Source: Centrapalus pauciflorus
Lineage: Eukaryota > Streptophyta > Magnoliopsida > Asterales > Asteraceae
Direction: 5' to 3'
NCBI GenBank assembly: GCA_020465985.1
Contig: JAANYP010006984.1
Span: 29,066-93,065 of the forward strand
DNA: 64,000 nucleotides
Both the position numbers and the translations under genes were made by a program. The notes below the pieces were generated by a model, which saw only the letters and a program-made list of their open reading frames with translations, was not told the DNA's origin and searched no databases. Position 1 is the stretch's first letter, and every line of letters begins with the position of its first letter. Of the stretch, positions 57,961 to 64,000 are shown in pieces.

Positions 57961-58598
57961 AACGAAATTGGAAAGATATCCCAAAGTATCATACCAGTAT
58001 TCAGTATCCAGCCAATGGCGGAACTAAAAGAACAACCCTGCGATATGCCACAAGAAGAAGCTTCATCGACCATCAACGCACAACTACATCATCTTCAAAT
58101 ATCTGATCTCCCAGAGCAGATTGCCGAGATCGTTGCTGAGCTCACACTCAAGGAAAGGGCTACTCTGAATTACGAAACCTTTCTAACTGTTTTACTAAGA
58201 AACAATGGAGCAGTTATAAAAGGATTGATGTTTCATCTAGACTACCCATTCCTTAATATTTTCTACATCCATGACCTATACAGCCTACCCAAAGAAGCCT
58301 TTGTTTCTTTTGGTACCTCTTTGAAACATACGCCATAGGAATATCCTTTCACATGCTCAAACTGATGGCCTACATCTTTCACTGCCAGAAAGGACATCAT
58401 CCTGATAGTGCAAAGCATTTATTCTCTATGTTACTATGGTTTCAAACACCGGAATAGTCGGTAGAATTACTGTCTGAATGCTCGAGAACATATGCTACAA
58501 TTGTCTTCAAAAGACCTGCTAAATTTTCATCACCAACAGCAGCACATCAGGATCAAGCGATGGTATCGCATTCACCGAAGGTTGTCTGTCATCCATGA
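57961..58598 (+). pseudogene. EPRV plus copy ORF1 C-terminal tail
   Basis: About 210 residues after RNase H with no known domain that I recognise: LNEIGKISQSIIPVFS, HLQISDLPEQIAEIVAELTL, then CFFWYLFETYAIGISF and ELLSECSRTYATIVFKRP across a shift near 58280. It ends at TGA 58596-58598, the same codon as in the minus copy. A third, diverged version lies at 31776-32046. Confidence 0.68.
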
Positions 58599-58947
58599 CG
58601 GTCTTGTTATAAATCCTATCTACACCGAAAGCCATGTTTACATATTCATGATAGAATATATGGCGCAAATAAACGGAGTATGCCCAGGATCTATATTGCT
58701 GGACATAATGGTTGCAGGAAACTGTTTGTCTTTAGATCATCCTGTATCGTCGAAATGGATTGAAGCATTTGAGAATTGGATAGAAAAAAATGATGAGCAA
58801 AGATCAGATTCAGATTCACACTATGGAGAGCTAAATTTCACTGTACATTACGCTCCATGGAATCTTCAAGACGAAGATAATTCAGATGGACCCCACTACG
58901 ATCCATATGAAGATGATCCATCACATCCGGATTCTCGGTGGAATTGA
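58492..58947 (+). CDS. EPRV plus copy ORF2, overlapping ORF1 by 107 nt
   Basis: 151 residues from ATG 58492, one base out of phase with ORF1, to TGA 58945-58947. It is uninterrupted, unlike every other viral frame here. Basic N-terminal third (HIRIKRWYRIHRRL), hydrophobic centre (YIFMIEYMAQINGV, GSILLDIMVAGNCL), acidic C-terminus (NLQDEDNSDGP). The minus copy shares start codon, overlap length and end region. No known domain recognised; florendoviruses are reported to carry a second frame of unknown function here. Whether it was made by re-initiation or splicing cannot be read from sequence. Confidence 0.7.
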   Translation: MLQLSSKDLLNFHHQQQHIRIKRWYRIHRRLSVIHDGLVINPIYTESHVYIFMIEYMAQINGVCPGSILLDIMVAGNCLSLDHPVSSKWIEAFENWIEKNDEQRSDSDSHYGELNFTVHYAPWNLQDEDNSDGPHYDPYEDDPSHPDSRWN

Positions 58948-58964
58948 TGTAAGCTATTACGTCA
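58945..58964 (+). promoter_or_regulatory. Degenerate as-1-like element, EPRV plus copy
   Basis: TGATGTAAG ... TTACGTCA; the first half has lost TGACG, the second is intact. Its first three bases are the ORF2 stop codon, as in the minus copy. Confidence 0.6.
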
Positions 58965-59317
58965 CAAAGATGAATAATCGGTCTGCCTACGTGGTAGATT
59001 CCATCTTATCTTATCCTTTTGAGTTGTATGGTTTTGATTGGTTGTTTTAGATTTCCTTTATACAATGTAATCTTATGGATAAGCTTCCTTAGTCTATAAA
59101 AGGGTGTTGAGTCTTTCATTTGTAATCGTACCTTGTTGGGTAAGCTAAGTTATCTTATGTATCTTGTGTGGAGATCAATCTGATCACCACTTTCTGAAGA
59201 AATATAATTAAGCTTTCCTCTTCTATTGTCTCTCCTTTTCCATGAGTCTTGCCGATCAACCAGGTATCACCAACTACCCGACACCTTCTTGTGTAATCGT
59301 AACCTCTTACTTGGCTT
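58965..59317 (+). other. EPRV plus copy promoter and next-copy leader, truncated
   Basis: Carries a CCAAT-poor upstream region, the TATA box and a transcribed leader aligned with 49020-49110. It stops about 25 bases short of the expected primer site, at a GTAAAGC microhomology with the CRM LTR. Confidence 0.7.
59095..59101 (+). promoter_or_regulatory. EPRV plus copy TATA box
   Basis: TATAAAA followed by GGG, about 130 bases after the as-1-like site. Confidence 0.72.
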
Positions 59318-60146
59318 GTAAAGCTTTTCAAAATAATGCTCACGTTGCTTCGCAAAATAATCAATCAAGTTTCTTATTTTAATCCAAATCATGGATCAAG
59401 ATTGGTTTTAGTGTTATAGCCCAAGTTGTGTTGCTTTTGTCTATAAAAGCCCATAAATAAATAAAATTCGGCCAACCCAACACCTAGCCCAATGAAAGCA
59501 AAGCACTTTTCCTATCTTTCCAAGAAGAAAAAAAGCTCAATATAGGACCATTTGCCACGTCCAAAAAGCTGCCCAAAAGAGTGTCCATGTTCAATGCAAT
59601 TGTCAAGATCAATTACAAGGCAATTTGAAAGTCCTCTCTTCATTTCATGGCATTTTGAAGGTCATGGTCATTTATTTGGAGGATACTAAGGGTTTTTGCA
59701 AGACACAATGAACCAAGACATATTCTAGAAGATTCAAGTGGTGAAATGTCAAGAAGGCCATTTTGATAAGTAGTTTTACTTCTTTGATAGCTTAACGTGA
59801 TAGCTTTTTTACTTATCTAGATGGGTGGTTTTCGTTATATTTTTATCTATAAATAGAGGCCAATGTAAACATTTGTAAGGATGCTTGACTTGAATGAAAT
59901 TGTGAGCTTTTAGCTCTTTAGTTCATTATGAACTTCTAGAACTTATCAAGTTTCTATACTTGTGTCATTCAAAACTTATCAATCAACTTGGTGCGGTTGG
60001 TTGTCGCGGTTTCACCATCTATACCAACGTTCTTGCCTCGTTTATAGGCAACGGGTCACGATCCTATCCATTTCTCATAATAACATCCAATAGAACGATC
60101 GAGCAACTCATGCTCAATCTCATGTTCATCTGGTGAGATCACATCA
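59318..60146 (+). repeat. CRM-B 5' LTR, 5' truncated
   Basis: TATA box at 59848-59856 (TATAAATAG). Ends GAGATCACATCA. No gene. Confidence 0.8.
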
Positions 60147-60421
60147 TTTGATATCAGAGCCACTTCTATTGGTTTGTTTTATTTATCAATTCTATCTTAT
60201 GTTCTTTCTCGTCTTATTTTTAATTTCTTTAAAGTAAAAATTAGAGAAAAGTCTATTGAAAAAAGAAGGATAAGAAAACACAAAAAATATGAAAAAAAAA
60301 AAAGAAAGCGGAAAAAGGTGGAGAAAGATCCTCATTAATTTTTGTGTTCTTTGATTTTCAAAAGTTCTATGCAATATACACGTGCCGATTTGAGGACAAA
60401 TCACTCTCAAGAGGGGGAGAA
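60147..60421 (+). other. CRM-B interior: primer site, leader, pol tail, polypurine tract
   Basis: TTGATATCAGAGC at 60148-60160 is a one-mismatch tRNA-Met site. An A-rich run near 60290-60304 and pol-tail codons near 60388-60412 follow. The purine tract GAGGGGGAGAA precedes the LTR. Confidence 0.75.
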
Positions 60422-61388
60422 TGATATGATACTAACAATGGGCAAATAAGATGTGGATTCAAGTAAAGCTTTGCTAAATAATGTTCACGTTGCTTCACAA
60501 AATAATCAATCAAGTTTCTTATTGTAATCCAAATCGTGGATCAAGATTGGTTTTAGTGTTTGTAGCCAAGTTGTGTTGCTTTTATCTATAAAAGCCCATA
60601 AATTAATAAAATTCGGCCAACCCAACAATTAGCCCATGTTTTGTCCATAACTCACTCATTTCAAGCCCAATTTGAGTCAAATAAAATCCCAATGAAAGCT
60701 AAGCCTTTTCCCTATCTTTTCAAGAAGAATAAAGCCCAATAGAAGACTATTTGCCACGTCCAAAAATCTGCCCAAAAGAGTGTCCATGTTCAATGCACTT
60801 GTCAAGATTAAGTACAAGGCAAATTGAAAGTTCTCTTCATTTCAAGGCATTTTGAAGATCATGACCATTTACTTGGAGGATACTAAGGGTTTTTGCAAGA
60901 CACAATGAACCAAGACATATTCTATAAGATTCAAGTGGTGAAATGTCAAGAAGGCCCTTTTGATAAGTAGTTTTACTTATTTGATAGCTTAGCGTGATAG
61001 CTTTTGTTACTTATCTAGATGGGTGGTTTTCCTTATATTTTATCTATAAATAGAGGCCAATTGAAACATTTGTAAGGATGCTTGACTTGAATGAAATTGT
61101 GAGCTTTTAGCTCTTTAGTTCATTATGAACTTCTAGAACTTATCAAGTTTCTATACTTGTGCTGTTCGAAACTTATCAATCAACTTGGTGGGGTTGGTTG
61201 TGGCGTGTTCTTATACCAATGTTCTTGCCTCATTATAGGCAACGGGTCGCGGTTTCACCATCTATACCAAGGTTCTTGCCTCGTTATAGGCAACGGGTCG
61301 CGGTCCTTTCCATTTCTCATAATTACATCCAATAGAACGAGCGGGCAACTCGTGATCAATCTCATGTTCATCTGGTGAGATCACATCA
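60422..61388 (+). repeat. CRM-B 3' LTR
   Basis: 967 bp. TATA box 61045-61053. The stretch 61205-61310 contains two copies of a unit around TTCTTGCCTC.TTATAGGCAA followed by CGGGTCGCGG, longer than in the 5' LTR. No gene. Confidence 0.82.
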
Positions 61389-62107
61389 ATTACAAATGAG
61401 AACTTTGGCCACTATTTATGGATGAATATATATGGAAAACCAACCACCTAGATAAGTAACAAAAGCTATCACGATAAGCGATTAAATAAGCACAACGACT
61501 TATCAAAAGGGTCTTCTTGACATTTCACCACTTGATTCTTCTAGAATGTGTCTTGGTTCATTGTATCTTGCAAAACCCTTAGTATCCTCCAACTAGATGG
61601 CCATGACCTTCAAAATGCCTTGAAATGAAGAGAAGACTTTCAAGTTGCCTTATAATTAATCTTGACAAGTGCATTGAACATGGACACTCTTTTGGGCAGA
61701 TTTTTTGACGTGGCAAATAGTCCTTTATTGGGCTTAATTCTTCTTGAAAAGATAGGGAAAAGGCTTAGCTTTCATTGGGCTTTTATTTGACTAAAATCGG
61801 GCTTGTAATGAGTGAGTTATGGACAAAACATGAGCTAAGAGCTGACTGAAATTCTTTATTCATGGGCTATGTTTGGATAAATAACCACAACTTGGGTCCT
61901 GAAAACATTGGCTAATCTTAGGTTTCAACTTGTAGCAAGATTAGGAGCTTGCTTGGTTATTTTGTGGAGACAAGAGAGCATTATTCCGGCAAGATTTGAT
62001 TAGTCTATTGGTAGCATCTTCGAACATCTTGGATTTAGACTTGTGATAGGCCCAATCTTCCACCTTAATGGATCTTCATCATCTTGAACATTAGATGGTT
62101 CTCATCA
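61389..62107 (-). repeat. CRM-C 3' LTR, truncated
   Basis: Starts TGATGAGAACC on the minus strand and carries the pol C-terminal codons (DEDPLRWKIGPIT-like) like CRM-A. It breaks off just past the TATA region at 61389, where it meets CRM-B. Confidence 0.75.
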
Positions 62108-62830
62108 ACATACCTTGCCTTGAACATAGCACCGGGTGTGAAAGATGTTCTCCCTTTGTGCATCATCGTCTTCCTTAAAATGAGTGCTAAGCCTCGTCTT
62201 GCCACCAACAATTCTCCTTCAATTGCTAGCTCTTCTTCCCCATCTGTGTCTTCGTGTGAGGATTCAGAAGCATCTGTATCGATTTCTCCATCTTCTTTAA
62301 TCACCATTTCAAGCTTGTTTGGGACATTGACTTGCAATATGACCCCTGCCAAGACACTTTATACATTTTATATCACGAGTCTTAGGAACTTCAGAACTTG
62401 TTTTCTCCTTTGAATGGTTTTTTGTTCCAGATTTGGGATTAGAATAGTTTGAATTTTCCAGCCTTTTGGATCTACTTGTTTTCCAAGCAATCGTTCTTGA
62501 CTCACCCTCTCTCTTGAGTTGCTTTTCAATCTTAACTGCCATATGAACCATGTCCTCGATCTCAACATAATGGTGGACCTCAACACGATCTCGAATTTCA
62601 TAATTGAGAGCATTTAAGAACCTCGCCATGGTAGCTTCTCGATCCTCTTGAATATTCGCCCGGATCATAACAACCTCTATTTCTTTAAAGTAATCGTCAA
62701 CAGACTTACTTCCTTGCTTCAGAATTGGTACAAAACGTCGCCTCATGACCCTCTTCATTTCTTCCCAAGTATCGATGGGTCTCTCTTCATTTCTTCGTCT
62801 ACTAATCACAAACTAAAAGAAAGCAAAATC
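62108..62830 (-). pseudogene. gag: CRM-C gag fragment with zinc knuckle
   Basis: Minus strand, about 240 codons in two frames joined by a 1-nt shift near 62315. The Gag core reads RPIDTWEEMKRVMRRRFVP, SVDDYFKEIEVVMIRANI and EDREATMARFLNAL. It then has the knuckle CIKCLGRGHIASQC and an acidic linker ending near LVARRGLAL. The N-terminal part of Gag is missing, and the sequence passes straight into LTR after the first residues of the protease lead-in. It would have formed particles in the parent element. Not functional. Confidence 0.8.
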
Positions 62831-63252
62831 AAGTTTGGATTGTGGCCTTGAAGAATTCAAAACATACCAAACAATTTATATAAACGTGAGGGTAACCAAC
62901 CGAAAAAGAAATATAATATTAAACAAAATTATTAACGTTCCTCCATTTTTTTCTTTCACTTTTTCATCTCTACTTTTTTTTTTTCACATTGATAGTTTTT
63001 TTATACTTTTCTACTCTTTTCACTATTTTATTGAGGAACAAAACTACATGAATTAATATAAAGAATCCAAAATACCAACTTCTTTATTTCTTGATAATAG
63101 TAATCAAGTCAACTTGTGACAAGATCCACTACAATTACTTGTAATCCAAGATAAGAACAAGAAGAAACAAAAAAAAAAAAAAAAAAAAAAGACACGGAAA
63201 GTAAATAAAATATGATAGAATACAAACCAATAGAAGTGGCTTTGATACCAAA
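62831..63252 (-). other. CRM-C leader with primer site
   Basis: Untranslated. TGGTATCAAAGCC (63238-63250, minus strand) is a near match to the tRNA-Met site. Long A-run at 63169-63190 and T-run near 62976-62986. No gene. Confidence 0.65.
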
Positions 63253-63457
63253 TGATGTGATCTCACCCGATGAATAGGAGATCGATCACGAGGTGCCCGA
63301 TCATTCTATTAGATGTTATTATGAGAAATGGATAGAATTGTGACCTGTTGCCTATAAACGATGCAAGAACCTTGGTATAGATGGTGAAACTGTGACCCGT
63401 TACCTATAATGAGGCAAGAACCTTGGTATAAGAAAACGCCACAACCAACCCCACCAA
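63253..63457 (-). repeat. CRM-C 5' LTR end, 205 bp
   Basis: Minus-strand LTR tail (ends GATCACATCA) with the GCAACGGGTC-type repeats. It is cut at CCACCAA, where a second LTR tail begins. Confidence 0.7.
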
Positions 63458-64000
63458 TGATGTGATCTCACCCGATGAATGTGTGATAGATCACGATTGC
63501 CCAATCGTTCTAATGGTTGTTTCAAGTAACTTGGATAGGACCGCGACCCGTTGTCTATAAACGAGACAAGAACCTTGATATAAGTAGAACCGCGACTCGT
63601 TGCCTATATACGGGGCAAGAACTTTGGGTATAGAGAACGCCACAATCAACCCCACCAAGTTGATTGATAAGTTTCGAACACCACAAGCTAAAACACTCGA
63701 TAAGTTCTAAAAGTTCGTAAGGAACAATAAGAGTTAAAAACTCACAATTTTTAGGCAGATTCATGGACCTGGCTAAGGATATATTTTGGGCCTTTTTTAT
63801 TCTTGAAAATATAGGAAAAAGGCTAAGGTTGAAGTGGGATTTTATTTCACTCAAATTGGGCTTAAAATGAGGAAGTTATGGCCAAAACAATGCACATGGG
63901 TGGGCTTGGCCGAATTTTATTTATTTTTGGGCTTTTGTGGATTAAAGTGAGAACTTGGGCTCCAAAGCTTGGACTATAATTAGTTTTCAACTTGGATCAA
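63458..64000 (-). repeat. Second CRM-type LTR, minus strand, runs off the window
   Basis: Begins with the same TGATGTGATCTCACCCGATG end and continues to the window edge. It has a deletion joining 63752 to pre-TATA sequence. The last 270 bases are very close to CRM-A 31380-31620, so it belongs to that subfamily. Confidence 0.7.

Larger units (their letters stand above)
48929..59317 (+). mobile_element. EPRV plus copy: endogenous florendovirus/petuvirus-like pararetrovirus
   Basis: Near-complete but decayed caulimovirid genome: leader with tRNA-Met site, movement protein, coat protein, protease, RT, RNase H, tail, ORF2, promoter and part of the next leader. Solo-A with nested Solo-B interrupts the movement-protein region. 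It lies head to head with the minus copy. About 90 bases at the junction (48929-49019) are scrambled and include a short plus-strand piece matching 57950-57970. It ends at 59317, inside a leader, where a CRM LTR begins. At least a dozen stops and shifts make it non-coding. Confidence 0.87.
59318..61388 (+). mobile_element. CRM-B: LTR pair with a 275-bp interior
   Basis: 5' LTR 59318-60146 (first ~45 bases missing), 3' LTR 60422-61388 (TGATATGATAC ... GATCACATCA). Between them only the primer site, an A-rich leader, the last pol codons (DLRTNHSQ) and a polypurine tract remain. Everything from gag to integrase is deleted, leaving a miniature that keeps the signals needed in cis. The LTRs differ visibly, including a 60-base indel. 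The left edge is fused to viral leader sequence. Confidence 0.82.
61389..64000 (-). mobile_element. CRM-C: minus-strand element, gag fragment joined to its 3' LTR
   Basis: Reading the minus strand: 5' LTR end (63457-63253), tRNA-Met-like site, leader, gag fragment, then directly the 3' LTR start (62107) running to a truncated end at 61389. Protease, RT, RNase H and integrase are absent. Its LTR end abuts CRM-B tail to tail. A second LTR end begins at 63458 and runs off the window. Confidence 0.75.

Noticed and set aside
49507..59317. An intact or activatable virus copy
   Set aside because: Multiple stops, shifts, a coat-protein deletion, a lost protease Asp and a 4.3-kb insertion; it cannot encode the full protein set.
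62065..62352. Independent acidic protein on the minus strand
   Set aside because: It is the frameshifted continuation of the CRM-C gag, ending in LTR sequence.

Overview
The window looks like repeat-rich, heterochromatic DNA of a dicot plant. It is AT-rich, has no recognisable host gene, and is built almost entirely of nested LTR retrotransposons plus an endogenous plant pararetrovirus. Element families, initiator-tRNA-Met primer sites, hAT relics and pararetroviral remnants are all typical of flowering plants. A composite (Asteraceae) host is only my impression. Element names (RT-1 to RT-4, Solo-A to -C, CRM-A/B/C, EPRV) are mine.

Region 1 (1-28658): RT-1, an old Ty3/gypsy chromovirus of Tekay/Del type, supplies the 3' part of pol (1-1781) and a 3' LTR cut into three pieces (1782-2620, 13130-13793, 27227-28658). 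Two complete elements sit in that LTR. RT-2 is 2621-13124 with target-site duplication (TSD) GGGCG. RT-3 is 13794-27221 with TSD GCTAA. RT-3 itself carries a solo LTR (Solo-C, 14213-16442, TSD ACATG) in its 5' LTR and a small hAT element (23300-23941) in its integrase. RT-3 and its relative RT-4 have an extra open reading frame between the primer site and gag.

Region 2 (28659-31775): CRM-A, an internally deleted Ty3/gypsy element of a different lineage (centromeric-retrotransposon-like). An 837-codon reading frame fuses gag to the end of RT, RNase H and integrase without a stop.

Region 3 (31776-59317): two decayed copies of an endogenous caulimovirid (florendovirus/petuvirus-like) lie head to head. 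The minus-strand copy (31776-48928) is broken by a hAT element (32565-33544, 8-bp TSD) and by RT-4 (37578-48061, TSD ATGGT). The plus-strand copy (48929-59317) is broken in its movement-protein region by Solo-A (49927-54269, TSD AGTGG), which in turn holds Solo-B (50739-53141, TSD GACCT). Gene order is leader with tRNA-Met site, movement protein, coat protein with CCHC finger, protease, reverse transcriptase, RNase H, C-terminal tail, then a small overlapping second frame and an as-1/TATA promoter. All large viral frames are interrupted by stops and shifts.

Region 4 (59318-64000): CRM-like remnants. CRM-B is an LTR pair separated by only 275 bp. CRM-C is a minus-strand element reduced to a gag fragment joined directly to its 3' LTR. 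Two tandem LTR ends run off the window.

Nothing here appears able to move or replicate alone. The most interesting signals are the SUMO-interacting-motif-like extra frame in RT-3/RT-4, matched splice donor and acceptor sequences inside LTRs of several families, and the inverted viral pair, whose second frame overlaps the first by exactly 107 nt in both copies.
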